DNA of 64,000 nt, taken from Loxodes magnus. Taxonomy: Eukaryota > Ciliophora > Karyorelictea > Loxodida > Loxodidae. Shown here one piece after another: positions 36,241 to 48,549 of the stretch. The position numbers were made by a program, and so were the translations under genes. The notes below the pieces were generated by a model that made no database searches, had not been told where the DNA came from, and saw only the letters and a list, made by a program, of their open reading frames with translations. Positions within the stretch are counted from its first letter, which is position 1. Each line of letters starts with the position of its first letter. The stretch spans positions 39,082-103,081 of the forward strand of contig CAMPDV010001765.1 in assembly GCA_946699065.1 (NCBI GenBank), in the 5' to 3' direction.

Positions 36241-37210
36241 CTTAATTTTTAAGATAAAATTATTATTTAATTTTTTTTAATTTTTGGATATAAATAGTAA
36301 CTTTTATTGCTTTCTTAAGTTTTGCTTTAAGATAGTGAATTATTTTCTGCTATTTAATGTTTGCTTTTAGATCTATGGTAAAAACATTTCTCTAACAATG
36401 TACTTAAATCTTCAATTAAGTCTATAGTAATATTTTAGTTTTTTTAATAAGTAATTTTTTCAACATTTATATTAATATTGGATATTAGCGTGGAATTTTA
36501 TAGGTAAAATTCATTAAAATGCAGCCAAATGTCCTAATATCACATGAAAGCCCAATATATTTATCTTAGAAATTTTTCGGTGCCATGTATTTTATATTTC
36601 CAACTCTCCAACCATGAAATATTTGAATTTTTCTTTTTTTATAAATCTAACCATTCCAAAAGCTGTAATTTTAATAATAAAATTCGTAAATTAAAGCATT
36701 TCAGTTTTTAAATTTCAATGAATAATTTATTTAAGGTGATTATGAAGCTATTATATTTAATTGCTATTTATAAAGCAATCTCTAGTTACTTTTTTATTTT
36801 AATTTGTTTTATTCATCATTTTCATAAGAGTTTTTCAGTGTAAATTAAATAAGATCTTCAATAAAAAAAATTATTTTTGATCTCAAAATAAATTCCTTAT
36901 AGTTTTAAAAGATAATCAGACTTAGAATTGTTTATAATAATTTATTCATGATAGATAGTCTTCATATGAGCTATGTTTTAATTACTTTTTATTATTTATA
37001 ATCAAAAAACTTTCTGAAAACTCCTTCTATAATTTTATATTTATATATGCTAATATTTTATAAAATTATATAAAAGATAGTTTTTATTCTCAAATTTCAT
37101 TATATATTAAAGATAAAATTAACCAATTTATTGTTTTCTAAAGTATCATATAACTGTTCTTGTTGGAAACATTTGTATTAACTCTGTATATATAGTACTG
37201 AATTAAAATT
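36240..37210 (-). pseudogene. Protein kinase relic (pseudokinase-like motifs)
   Basis: The minus strand shows kinase landmarks in order. LHNHLKQIIHWNLKTEML (about 36690-36740) matches the catalytic-loop segment where HRDLK is usual. IKITAFGMV (about 36650-36675) stands where DFG is usual. KYMAPKNF (about 36570-36595) is the APE region in a shifted frame, followed by CDIRTFGCIL (subdomain IX). DLSTLLEKCF near 36390 resembles the last helix. The catalytic Asp of HRD is Asn, the Asp of DFG is Ala, and there is at least one frameshift, so it is catalytically dead and probably a pseudogene. The Trp in HWN is a TGA codon. Confidence 0.6.
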
Positions 37211-38460
37211 AAATGATAGCATTTATTATTTAAATGTCTATTAGAATAGAATATTAATTTCCCTCATTTATGAAACTTTAGACTTAGTTTTTAGAACTTT
37301 TAGATTTAGAAATTTTGTTACTTGACATAATAATAATTCCCATTAAAAGTACAACTATTACTTATTTAAATTATAGTAACTTAAAAGATTTATTATTAAA
37401 ACTGCTATAGTTAAAATGCATCTTAGATATCATCTATAATGAAAAGAAAAATGAAATATTAATTTACACATTTAGGATAAAATCTAAAATAGTTGGCAAG
37501 TTCTATATCCTTTAAGTATATTTTAAAATTTATTAATTACATCTTACTGCTTCTTTTTATATGTTTTCTGCTTCACAATATCTATTACAATCTATTTTAC
37601 TCTAAATGTAATTAAATTTAAAGAAGTTAATTTCATTTTCTTATTTGTAGAACTACAATTTACTGCTTAACCCCAATATTTTTAGTATTAAATAGTAAAT
37701 GAAGCCTTTTTATAGCTAATACTAAAAAGCATTAGCATATTAATATTTTACTATATAACATAAACTATTTTTATCTAAAGTTGAAAGAGCTCTAAAATAG
37801 TTCATCTAATTATTATTATAATAACTTTATGATTCTATACATTAAAAATCTTATAAATAACCTGAGTCAATTCAATCAAAAGTCTTATTTTTTAACTATC
37901 TCCAAATTAAATTTATATTAATTCTCGATTATATGAAAAATCTTTGCTTTCAAATAATTCCAAATAAATTTAGTAATAGAGTCTTGAAATAGTTTCTTAT
38001 ATTAATCCATTACATAAATTTTTAAACTTATATATTTCTCTCTCATAACCATATCTAATCTTCTCTCTCAATATAAATAATGAAATTAGTAATTCAAGAA
38101 TCATCATAATAGAAGTTCTAATACTCAATCTTTAGTTGAGAACTATTTACTCTGTAGCAACTTTAATTTGCACATAATGGAAGTGAGCTTTCAGCTAAAT
38201 TTAATTTTTTTAATGAGTAATATTAATAATTCTGATTTATTATATCTATAATTAAAAAATCTCACAAAATAATTAATAAAATTAATTGGAAGTAACCAAT
38301 CTTCTTAAAATTTTAAAATATCTATTTTTTATGTTTAGCTTCAAATAGCAAAATTTCTATAAATAGTCTAATAGATACCTTAATCATCTTAAATGAAATG
38401 CCCAAATTATTGATATAATTAATTGATTCATATTACCAGAAAAGGTATATAATTGAAAAG
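37211..38460. other. Unassigned, may include decayed kinase N-lobe
   Basis: This is where the upstream (N-lobe) half of the minus-strand kinase relic would lie. I cannot recognise a glycine loop or the conserved Lys. Sequence complexity is intermediate between coding relics and spacers. Confidence 0.35.
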
Positions 38461-38750
38461 ATCATGGGAGCTGAGAATGACCTTCATGATTTTATGGCTA
38501 GGAACAAGTTCCTTTCCTGTTGTTGAGAAAGTCCCTAATCAGAGTTATTTTCTGAATGGAACGCTGTCTTTGAGATTAACCGCTCTTGATAGGGGTTTGA
38601 AGCCTGGCTGCTCATAGCGATGGAGCTCAATAGCAGTGAGCTTGGAGCACAAAAGGATATCCACGTTATTACATAAAAAAAGAGCGTCAGGTCGTGCAAT
38701 CGGAAAGGAGTTTGCGGTCGTAAACGTTTAGGCTGAATAAATATTCATTT
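38461..38750 (+). other. GC-rich island of unknown nature
   Basis: About 290 bp with roughly 45% G+C stands out sharply from the surrounding AT-rich DNA. It contains local hairpin potential such as GGAACAAGTTCC and the segment GTCAGGTCGTGCAATCGGAA followed by AGGAGTTTGC. In AT-rich ciliate genomes such islands are often structured RNA genes. The ATGGGAGCTGAG start and the GGAAAGGAG segment are faintly reminiscent of SRP RNA, but I cannot build its fold. Read as protein from ATG 38464 it is open and contains WESPQSELFSEW-like sequence, which proves little in this code. Confidence 0.4.
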
Positions 38751-39113
38751 CAGAAAAGATATTAAAAAAAAGCTATATGAAAATCTAAAAAAAAGCTGAA
38801 ATGAAAACTTAAAAATTAAAAAAACTTTAATTAAAAATGATCTCGTAAAAGAATAAAAGAATCAACAAAAATTGAAAATTAAAAAAAAATGCAAGCTCTG
38901 TAAACGTAGCGATTCCATGAAAAAAAAATGTAATCTTACTTTTTGCTGTTATAAGTGTACTTAATAAAACCTTATAAAAAATACTTTATGAAATATTCAC
39001 AAAAAATTATAAAATTGAAAATCAAAATGTTAAAAATCGAAAAGTCTAGTTGTAAAAAATGTATTTTTTTAACTCATAAAACTTTAAAAAATGTGTAATA
39101 ATATCATAATTTA
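38751..39113 (+). other. Lys-rich open stretch with a Cys cluster
   Basis: In the frame of ATG 38464 this downstream stretch encodes a Lys-rich region and a Cys cluster, CKLCKRSDSMKKKCN followed by LTFCCYKC (about 38890-38960): six cysteines within 23 residues, an arrangement that could bind zinc. A faint likeness to piggyBac C-terminal Cys domains was noted, but no DDE domain is seen. It ends where the satellite fragment begins. Confidence 0.3.
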
Positions 39114-39310
39114 ACTATTTGACACTCCTTAAGAGAAAACTAGTTTCCACAGCTTATTTGATAAATTACATTTTTTAATCATTTCTAATCTTTTTAAGCG
39201 TCATAAATTTTTTTTTCATCTTATTTTAAAAAATTATATTTTAAGTAGTTTAAAGAATAGGGTTTTAAAATTAAACTCAATGCTAATCGTTTTACATTTA
39301 TAGAATCGGA
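39114..39310 (+). repeat. Satellite fragment
   Basis: About 200 bp match the 5' part of the 775-bp satellite unit (CTATTTGACACTCCTTAAG, GTTTCCACAGCTTATTTG, GTAGTTTAAAGAATAGGG, ATTAAACTCAATG). It is an isolated partial unit in the same orientation as the array at the right end. Confidence 0.8.
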
Positions 39311-39849
39311 TACTCCTTTTAATATAAGAAAGTAAATAAATTTTTTTTTTTTAATTTAAAGTAAGGCAAATGATTCTTTTATCTTAGGATAAAGTTTTTT
39401 AAATTTAGTTTTTCTTATAAATTTTATTTTTAATTTGCTTATTTATATTTCTTATTTTTAGAATTGTTTTAACAACATTTCAGATTTTATTCTTTTTCAT
39501 TGTCTAGATTTTTTTTCTTTAAATATATTTTAATATTTTTTTTATTCTTTAAATTTTTACTCATTTTTTTTAAATTTAAATAAGTGAAAAAATATTTTCA
39601 ACAAAGAATAAGAATTTTCTATCACTTCTGGTTTTAATATTTTTTTGAATTTATTAAAAAAATTTATAAACTTTTTAAATGATTTTTTAACAATTCCGAA
39701 GATCACTAGGTAGATTCAGAGATTTTAATTGAAATTTTTAAGATTTTAAACTTTATATTTCATGCTATTTTAAAAATTTGCAAGAAAATATTTCAATAAA
39801 AAACAAAGATAAAATCTTAACAATTTTAAGTAAGGAGAGACTGGGAAGA
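39311..39849. other. T-rich spacer
   Basis: T-rich low-complexity sequence following the satellite fragment. Nothing recognised. Confidence 0.5.
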
Positions 39850-40080
39850 ACTTGAACTATTTAACTTTTAAGCTTATCTTCTGCAGAATTCTTAAGATCG
39901 TAGAAACAATGTTTAAGATTCTTCGAGAACATCTTAAATTCATAGTTTTTTTATTTAAATTTAATAATAAGAATATTTTCTTCAAAATTGATTTACTAAA
40001 TTTCTATTACCTAGGAGTACCATACATTTTAAGAACAATTCAGAAATTCTATTGGAATCTTGGAGATATTGATTAGCGTT
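39850..40080 (+). mobile_element. Decayed LINE RT fragment (motif A region)
   Basis: The translation ILKIVETMFKILREHLKF aligns with LIDVEKMFDTIERRLLF of the LINE at 57.0 kb. YLGVPYILRTIQKFY then aligns with its LPLGLINALESFYK. Both catalytic-region Asp residues are lost. The similarity is weak but collinear over some 60 residues. Confidence 0.5.
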
Positions 40081-40200
40081 TATGATTATGTTAAATACTA
40101 AGGTCCCTTCGGATAAATCTTCGAACATATCTTTAAAAGTCAAGACTTTCCGTGGAGGGCTAGCATTGTAGATATTTTAATCTGTGAATTAAAAAAATTT
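40081..40200 (+). mobile_element. S2 fragment
   Basis: AAGACTTTCCGTGG, then GGGCTAGCATTGTAG, resembles the S2 segment around AGACAAGACTCGCC and GGATGCTAGCACTGTGG at 24.76 kb. Only this part is recognisable. Confidence 0.4.
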
Positions 40201-40289
40201 GTAAAACATTATTAAAATAGCTGCTTGCTGTTTATTTCTACTTACTCTATAATCGAAGTTGTTTTTATAAATCATAATTATTATAAAAA

Positions 40290-40645
40290 ATAAGATAAGT
40301 AGAGGAGTGCGTAATACCTCACTGGCGCGCAACTCTATAAAAAGATTTTATTCGAAATATTTCTAAATCTTGATCTCTAAAAGTTTGGCGGTTTTGCAGT
40401 TCAAGCCTACCGAAGCATAGGGCGTATTCTACTATTACTGGTATATATTTATCCCTAACCTATGATGAAGTAGATTTTCTTCCATCTTTTAGAGTTCTTG
40501 AATTCATGAGTCTTTCATTAGAAAATCTTTTGCAGCTTTTTATTCTTCTTAAGGTTTATCCTCCAGCAGCGCTCATTTTGGATTGACTTGCTGAGTCATT
40601 AAGTAGCTTCTAAATGAAAGGATTTATCCCCCTATTTAAATTAAA
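40290..40645 (-). mobile_element. S3 SINE-like element, diverged inverted copy
   Basis: It is the reverse complement of S3, with the hairpin GCGTAATACCTCACTGGCG ... GCGCAACTCT at left, GCATAGGGCG, CCTAACCTATGATGAAG and CAGCGCTCATTTT in order, and an AAAGGATTTATCCCCC end at right. It is more diverged than the copies at 19.5 and 33.5 kb, hence older. Confidence 0.6.
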
Positions 40646-41380
40646 TAATTTTAATAATGCTATTAAGTTTATATATATTTTTTAAGAATCTTAAAACTTT
40701 CTTAACAAAAGTATTTTAAAGATAAAGCAATGCTTTTTTAAAAAGTTATTAAAAAAATTTTGTTGGTATTTAAAATGAATGTTCTTGTACAATTTTTTAA
40801 ATATTAGAAGAATAAATATAACTTAAATGAGATTGAAATATCTAATATGATTTTTTCTAATAAAAAATAAGATAAAATATAATTATTTTGGAATTAATAC
40901 AGTTTGAATTAAAAAAGAATAGCAAAACTATAATTACTTGGATGCACAGATGATAATCTAAAAATAATTAGAATAGATTAAACTTCAGAAACATGATAGA
41001 GAGTGTTGAAATTTTTGTGGTTGCTATAATTAAGAATATTAAACTATAAGGTTATTAAGTTTGTTCATTAAATATATTTTATTCTATAACAATAAATAAA
41101 TATTTTGATTAAATGGTTCTACTTTATTAATCTTTACTATGAAAAATTTAGTTGCAACTTAATAATAAAATATTAATTCATATAGATTCTCTTTTAAATA
41201 TAATTAAATATGGTATATATATTTTTATTTAATGATGGATTTTTTAATAATCTTTTTATAGTAATATCAAATTATTTTTAACTTTAAGAGTTTATTAATT
41301 TTTTTTTATTGTAAGAATTACTTCTTTCATTCAAAAAAATTTAAAGTCTTTAAAAAAAAATCAAAATTCTCTCTTATTCA
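40646..41380. other. AT-rich spacer
   Basis: A/T-rich sequence between S3 and the minus-strand LINE relic. Nothing recognised. Confidence 0.5.
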
Positions 41381-42450
41381 GTTTATTTAACTTGACTCCT
41401 GTTCTTTCTTTCTTCTTCTTCTTCTAGTTCATCCAAGAATTAAACTCTGAAAAATAGCAGGATTATTTTATTTTTTTATAAAAGATTTAAATATTCTAAA
41501 TTATTTCTAAGGAAAATTAATTTATATTTACCTGATCATAAAGTATTAATCTACTAATATCATGTTTCTCAACTTATTATTAAAATCATTTTCTTAAGTG
41601 TTAAAGATACATGCATATCATAATATGTTCAAATGTGGCGTATTCTCCGCATTTACATTATGAAATTAAAATTGGGAAATGTAATTTTATAAGACCTTTG
41701 GAAAATTGAAAGACTGGATTCTCATTTTATATATGCTAATAATTTCTCTTGTGTAATGCTTTTTAAGTTTTGAATTTATTTAGCAAGTATATTAGCTGAA
41801 GTCATTTCGTTAATTCTTTGAATTGAATTTCTATAAAATAAGCTTCAATGTAATTATAACTGCTAAATATATTTAGATTTCTGTTTATTTTTTTATCACT
41901 TAGACAAATACTATTAAATTGAATCATTCTCATTTAATCATTATAAATTAGTACCCTTCTTTTAAGTTATTTACAAATACTCTTCCTATTGTTTAATTAC
42001 TTTTTCCCAATCTTTCTTTTCTAATTTTATAAAATAATTTGAAAAGCCTTAGAGTTATAATATGTTTAAAGGGAAGTCAGTTTAAATCTACATAGTATGA
42101 TTCATTAAAAGATTTTGATTCTGTTTAGAAAGCTTTTCTTGCTATGAATCTCATTTTGAATCAATTTATTTAAGACTTAATAAATACTTTATAAACAGTT
42201 CAAGGTACTAATTCTCCTCTATATTCCACTATAGGTAAAATAATGATTCGATAGAGGTTTTTAAAATATCAAAGTGTCACATTTTAATATTTTATCAATT
42301 AATGTAGTTTTAACTGTAGCTAAATATTTAAACCCTGCCTCATTATAGTTATCAAAAGGTTCCTTTTTAATGCAATAATATATTTAGGTGTGTGATTTAT
42401 TTTTTAATCAAAGGTTTCTCGTTAATTTATAATTATAGTTTAATCTTTTT
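41381..42450 (-). mobile_element. LINE ORF2 C-terminal remnant (RT thumb to zinc cluster)
   Basis: Minus-strand translation matches the C-terminal part of the LINE at 57.6-58.4 kb. VEYRGELVPW (LINE: VEYGGELIPW), LNWLPFKHIITLRLFKLFYK (LINE: LNWMPFKDILDLRFFRFFYK), and CKCGEYATFEHIMIC (LINE: CICGELDKFQHIMDC) occur in order. Trp in the first two motifs is TGA in both copies (here 42200-42202 and 42077-42079). The upstream EN and most of RT are missing, so the element is internally deleted. ORF1 copy e lies directly upstream. Confidence 0.8.
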
Positions 42451-42489
42451 AATAAAACTGTAATATATTTTTATAGTTAACTAAAAGTA

Positions 42490-43277
42490 AAAAAAAGTTT
42501 ACGTTCCCTGGAATTTAAACCAGATTCTCGCTGCCAGTTTTTTAACGTAGTGGAAACCATGGCCAAGTTTATTATGTGGAAGTAGTTACTATGATAATCT
42601 TCTTGTTCCGTTGAAAATCTTCTTCTTGAATACTCCATATGGAGTTACATATAGTCTTGTAAATTCTCTTCACGTTATTTACTCTTCCTTTCTTTTTAGT
42701 TGATTAAAACTTTGGAAGGTCTTCAGTAAATGATTCTTTGAGTGGTAGAATCAGCATTTTCTATATTTGATGGTTTTAGGCTTAAATTCTAGGTATAAGT
42801 GATTCTCTATCTTTTTTATTCTAGTTATTAGGTTTTATTATTATTTTTATTCTAATTAATTCTATTTGCTTTATGCTTATTAATCTTATTCAATATCCAT
42901 TATGTCAACTTTGTTTGATCTAGATTAAGATTACAGTCAGAGTTGTTCTTTAGTCACTATTTGACTTTGTATCAGTTGGTTCCTTAAGCAGCCGGCTTCC
43001 TAATTAAGCTCTTCAATTGTATTTATGAGTTTTTTTATCTTTTCCGTGAGATTAAATATTATCTCATCCTACTTTTAGAAATTTTTCTGTATAAGTCAAA
43101 CTTCATTGCTTAACTATTCGTTTGTATTAAATTCCTACTCCTCATTGTTTCCTTAAAGGCGTTTTCCTTTTGCCGATGAAGGAAAGTCAGGGTCGGTAAG
43201 CTCAATTATTTGACGTTATATTTTATTGCAAAATTCCTGACTTTCTTAGCTTCAATTTTCTTTTGTTTGTTTTCCAT
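42490..43277 (-). mobile_element. gag-like ORF1 relic, copy e
   Basis: It starts with MENKQKKIEAKKVRNF at 43277. Another frame carries the coiled coil DEIIFNLTEKIKKLINTIEE and VTKEQLWLQSQ, matching copy f (ITREQIWLQSQ), with Trp as TGA in both. The knuckle is reduced to CWFYHSKNHLLKTF, with two Cys replaced. Frame changes show it is nonfunctional. Confidence 0.65.
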
Positions 43278-44520
43278 TTTTTAATCCTGTAGTATATTGA
43301 TTAAATGACTATAAATATAATTAAAAATATAGTAATTATAATAGATTCTATAAACTAATATAACTCTTAGAGTAATATTTAATATCTAATAATTACTAAA
43401 ATTTTAAAAAATCATAACTAGTGTAACTATTAGAACCACTACATTCAATAATTAAGCCCTAATTATAAATAAAAAGTTGATAGTATAGTAAATTATTATT
43501 AGACTAGTTAAAAGTAAAAAAATTAAGCATGGAAAGCATAAATTAAGACAAAAAGAGTAAAATTGATAGGATTGAGAAAAGAAGTATAATCTAATGCTTT
43601 AAAAAAGATTACAATATAATTAATTTTTATTAGTTTAATAAAAGTGTTTAGCACAATCTTAATTGAATGTGGATAAATAGAATATTGGTAATTAAAAGGA
43701 ACTATATCCAATTTAAATTAATTTTAATAATTATTAAAGAACAAAGTTTAAATTAATCTAAGGAAGTTCAGATATTAGAAGTTTTTAGAATGATTATTTA
43801 AATTTACTTTAGAATATCCAAAATATATAGGAAGCATACAAATTAAAAATGATGAGTACATAGTTATTATTAAAAATACTTGATAATTTAGATAACTATA
43901 TTGGTTATTTTGAAATAAGAGATATTAAATTATAAATACTTTCTTTATATAAACATTTACTTAATCTATTATTTTTTAATATTACTAAACTAATTATTAC
44001 TGTTTAGTTTATAAGCTAAATTCTTATTTTCTTATAAAAAAGTAAAAATTAAAATATTTGTTTTGTGTACTATTATGATTATTACCTTATTATTATTTTA
44101 TCTACACTAAAAAGTTATATTTGTTAATAACCAATAAGAATCTAACCTTAGTTTCTTTACTTTTTCAGACTTATATCAGTCATGTGGAAAGGAAAATAAA
44201 GCTTTTAGAAAGATATCTTTTTTATTAAGATATTGTATAACTAGAAACTAAGAACTAGCAATCTCAAATATATAAAATATTATAAATTAAGAAGTTAGTA
44301 CTCTGTGATTCAAATATTTACCTTACAAAATTAATTTCTAAGATAATTAGTATCTTTCTAGCAGTTAAAGATACATCAATTAATACCATATTCAAATTAA
44401 AGTTTTTTATAGATTTTATCTTTTAAAAATCTAGGAGATAACCATATCGATTTTTACTAATTACCAAATAAGTAACTAATAATAATATATACTAATTGTC
44501 AACATAAGTGTTTACACTCT
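43278..44520. other. Unassigned, possible ORF2 remnant of the next unit
   Basis: Position between ORF1 copies f and e on the minus strand predicts an ORF2 remnant. A VLIDV segment near 44370 recalls RT motif A (TLIDVEKMFD), but the rest is unrecognisable. Confidence 0.3.
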
Positions 44521-45195
44521 TCAGTGATTTCAACCTGATTGGGACTATTAAGTTTTACATGGCAGGGCACCACAAATTTTTTTGTTAGGAGGTTAACCAA
44601 CTTGCTCTCTCTTAGTTTTGACATTAAAATATTTTTCTTTTATAATTTTCTTTTATTGCTTTTCGAATTCTTGAGATCTGTCTTAACTTCTTTTTTTATT
44701 CTCTTAATTGAAGGTTTTTAAACCTTTTACAGTTTCTTATTAAGTGCTATGTTGATTTACAACATCAGCATCCTTCTAGTTGCCCAATTTTTTGTCTCTA
44801 GACAAGGTTTCTTTCTATTTTTTCTAATCTTTCAAAAGATCTTTTATTTTTATGCTCTTAAGTTGAGGTAATATATTGTTATTAGATTTGAGAAAGTGAC
44901 TAATATTATAAGTTCTATCTACATTGATATTGCTTAACTAGAAGGTTGTTAGGACTGTAATCATATTTATTCTCTTGTGATGTACTTATTTGTGGCAAGT
45001 AAAGTCTTTAGTTGATCGTGCTCTTCGTTAAGCACTTTGTACTAAGTTAAAATGGACCTTAAATGCTTTGAAAGGCTAAAGACAATCTCTTCTTACTTAG
45101 CTATTTTGAGTAATAGATTTCCAACTTAATGAGATTTTTTATTTCTTTTTCTCATACAAGGCGTTTACCTTCGTATGAGGAGGAAGAATCCTCCT
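44521..45195 (-). mobile_element. gag-like ORF1, copy f, with intact CCHC knuckle
   Basis: A coiled-coil segment (LRSILTQYKVLNEEHDQLKT then ITREQIWLQSQ) and a perfect zinc knuckle CWCCKSTQHLIRNC at 44729-44770 are visible on the minus strand. The second knuckle residue, an aromatic in all relatives, is Trp encoded by TGA (44765-44767). Coiled coil and knuckle lie in different frames, so the copy is dead as it stands. Confidence 0.7.
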
Positions 45196-47535
45196 TTCGT
45201 TGGGCTTCTACACTTACGAATTTATTAGTAAGTAAATATCTTGGCTTTCATTTACTCACTTTTCTTAAGTTAGATACTACACTTTACTAATTTATATTTA
45301 TTCCAGGATTAGAACATTTTTTATAGTAATTTATTTCCCAAATAAAGTAACTTTAGATAATTAAACTTAAAATTAAAGTTAGCAAACCAATAATTAAAAT
45401 TAATATATCTAAGTTATTTTAAATCAGACTATTTTACTTATGTCTATTTAACTATTATTAAAGATAGTGAAATAGATTTATAATTTTAATTTTATGACTT
45501 AAGAAAATTTATATCATAATTATTTGATAAATAAACAACAAAATTTATTAAGATAAGGATTATAATTTTAAGCTTAACTTAAGGGATTTATGATCGTTTA
45601 TTTTGAGCATATTTGAGATTAATTTTAAGTTATTTCTTTAGAATTTTTACAAAATAAATATCTTTTTTGTTTTCCATCATTCTTGTCTTATTATTCTTTT
45701 ATGTTTATTTAATCTTATTTTAAATCAACTTTGATTCCCTTTAGCATATTTTTATTTTTCTTCAAATCTTAGGAATCTATAATATTGAATTACCATTACA
45801 AGCTTAATTAGATTTCCTTGTCAATTAAGGTTGCAAAAGCATGGCTTGAACTTTTAGCTCTTCTAGATTAGGTAAATTTATAGCTGAAGTATTAATTTAT
45901 AGTTTCTCATTAGCATTTATTCCAATAAAATTAGATTCTAAGCTATGATTGATAAGTTAATTGAAAGAGACTTCAGTATTTTTATTACAAATGAATCAGT
46001 TGAGGCTCTATTTTTCTTAGTCTTATATATTTTATCAATATATTTCATGAATCCCCAATTCTTTGATTATAAGATTTAAGTGATTTTCTAAAGTCTGATG
46101 GTAGACTTGCAAAACTACAATAATTAAAAAGTTTTTTTTCCTTTAAAAAATCCCAAGTTTATTACTTAATTTTTAAGATTTCTAATTAGATTTTTTTCTA
46201 GTAAGGACTACTAAAATCATTCAAGGAATATAGAGGAAAGTATTACAACTTTTAAGGTATAGTTTAGATGATAATCTTTGAATGCTTTCATTCTTAATAG
46301 TCTAAATCTAACAAATATTCTGGAATTTCAAGCAAAAATTTTGGTTAATATCACTTCCAAAAATATATTAGGCTAAAATTTACATAATATGCATTTCATT
46401 CCCTCCATTATCTAAGAACTGTATGTATAGGATAAACTTCCAACCTTTTTAATAATTATTATCTTCTGGCGTTAACTTTTATTCCAAATAAAAACCTTAA
46501 AAATATCAAATTGCTACAAAAAGGGCAATAGTTCTAAAAGCAATTTCCAGTCAAGTGATTTTAAGTTATTCTATTCCTTAATTTAATTCCATAAAGTATT
46601 ACTAGAAAGTGGATTATAATATTTCTCATTAAAAACTCTTGTTAATGCTTGCATCTATCTTTGAACATTTAAACTTCCTATTATTAAGAATTACCAATGC
46701 AAGATTTAAATAATCATACAAAGTCTTAGAGTACTCTCGTTTCAAACTGATTCAATTTCTAAAAATTATCCAACAATAGCACTAGTTAGTCAATACTAAA
46801 TATATGGAAAATTTCAATTATAATCTTATAAGTTAGATGATGAAACTAATCTTTAACCTAACTCTAAAACTTTATTTGTTTTAACTAAACAGTTCAGCTA
46901 CATCCCGTATAATTTTCAGGTCTAAGTCTTTGTGCTAAATTTTCTTGTTATAACACTAACAGTAAAAATAGATATAAAAGTTTCAATGATTGGAATATTG
47001 GAACATAATTGAAGTGAATGTAATACGCAAATTATATATAAACAAAATTTCTTGCTTTTTCAATCACTCAATCGTAATCCTTGCTCAAAATCTATTTTAA
47101 TGGATTTTCAAAAATTTTTCTTAAAATTATTCTGCTTCATTTCACTTATCTTTCATTTCTCAACTTTAGCATTTCTAATTTTTTCTCTTTGATAATTTCT
47201 TCTGATTGGTTTTGACTAATATATCTACTTTAAAAAGTTATATTCTAGAAAATTTCTAATTGATAAAAACTAATCATATAAAATTAGCTTCCCTTAATAT
47301 TTTCCCAAAAGTTACTAATTGTTAGAAAATTCTTATTATAAACCTCTGTAATATATACAGTTAAAGATATTATCTATCTCATCAAAATATTACTCACATG
47401 TATGGATTGTACTTTATTAAATATCAGTGTGATGTTAGCCGAGTTTATATTATAATTATAAGATAAATTCTCAGTTTATAAGTGGAAATAATCTAATGAA
47501 TAAGTTACTTATTCAATTTAGTGTATGATATCATT
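45196..47535. other. Unassigned, probable decayed coding DNA on the minus strand
   Basis: About 45.65-47.25 kb has higher complexity than spacer DNA and is open on the minus strand. Segments such as LPNLEELKVQ (about 45840-45900) hint at leucine-rich repeats. Its position downstream of ORF1 copy d would fit an ORF2 remnant, but I could not place RT or EN motifs. Confidence 0.35.
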
Positions 47536-48492
47536 ATAATAATAATATTAATTTTAATTTTAAGTTTTCCGTTTTATGGATTTCCAACCCCGTCAGGAAG
47601 ACAGCAGTTCATGCTCCCTGCTGTTAAATATAAAAGTTTGGGTCGCCCAATTTTAGCAAGATTGGGAACTCGGATTTTTCCAGGTTTTCCCTCTTTTAAC
47701 TTGCCTTAGTTCCATCTTAATCTTGTATATTGAACCATCCAGGTTGCAATTCATTCTTTTCATACTCTCTTCTTCTTTTTTCTTCTTTCGTTGTTCTTTT
47801 ATCCAATAGTTTCTTCATTTCTATTAGAATTTCTAACACTTCCGATAAAAATGTCATACGCTTCTACAGCAGAAACATTTCTTTTTTATTTTGAATTATT
47901 TTCCTTGATTTGTTTGCTCTTTCTAGGCTTCGATTTCCATTTATATAGCTTTACTCTTTCTTAAAAGTTTACAATTTCTCCTCTACTTTTCCGAGTCTGT
48001 TATCCAGTTCAGCCTGTTTCTAAAGCTAATTTTAGGATTCGTTAATCTGACTTTGTGAGATATTCCAAAAGGCGTTAAGATCTCTTTCCTAGTACATAAG
48101 TCTTGACTCAATTCCTTCTACTAGTTCTAGCTTTGCCATCAGCATATCATTGTCCTTCTTCAATCTCTTGACCTCTTCCTGGAGATTAAGTACCACTTTG
48201 ATGAGCTACTCCATGCTCATTGTGCCAGAAGGGTTGAACTCTGATACCTCCTGGTGGAGAATAGATTTCATCTGTTTCCTCGGTTTCTCGCTTGAGGTTG
48301 GAGTTTCCGTGAGTATATTCTTCAAGGTTGGGTTTCGTTCGTTTTGTTAAATTCCAAGTTGTTAGTTCAGTGTTGGTTAAGGTTGTGATAGAAAGATTGT
48401 TAAGATTATTAAGACTTGGTTTCTTGTTTCCTCCATTCCTTTTTGGCTTAGGAAGAGGTGGTATAGAAGCCTGACTTGAAACCTTCAACCAT
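47536..48492 (-). mobile_element. gag-like ORF1 relic, copy d
   Basis: It starts with MVEGFKSGFYTTSSQAKKEW at 48492. KSILHQEVSEFNPSGTMSME leads into LIKVVLNLQEEVKRLKKDND and then RDLNAFWNISQSQ, matching copy j through the coiled coil. The CCHC knuckle is not preserved. N-terminus and coiled coil are in different frames. Confidence 0.75.
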
Positions 48493-48549
48493 TTTAATAA
48501 TTTTTTTATTTAGTGTATGATATTTAAGGAAATACACTTTAATTATTTT

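Noticed and set aside
38890..39000. Domesticated piggyBac transposase of the kind used in ciliate DNA elimination
   Set aside because: Only a loose Cys-cluster likeness is seen. No DDE catalytic core or conserved upstream motif is visible.
45700..47250. Leucine-rich-repeat gene
   Set aside because: A single LPNLEEL segment in AT-rich, Leu-rich DNA is insufficient. No regular repeat could be followed in one frame.
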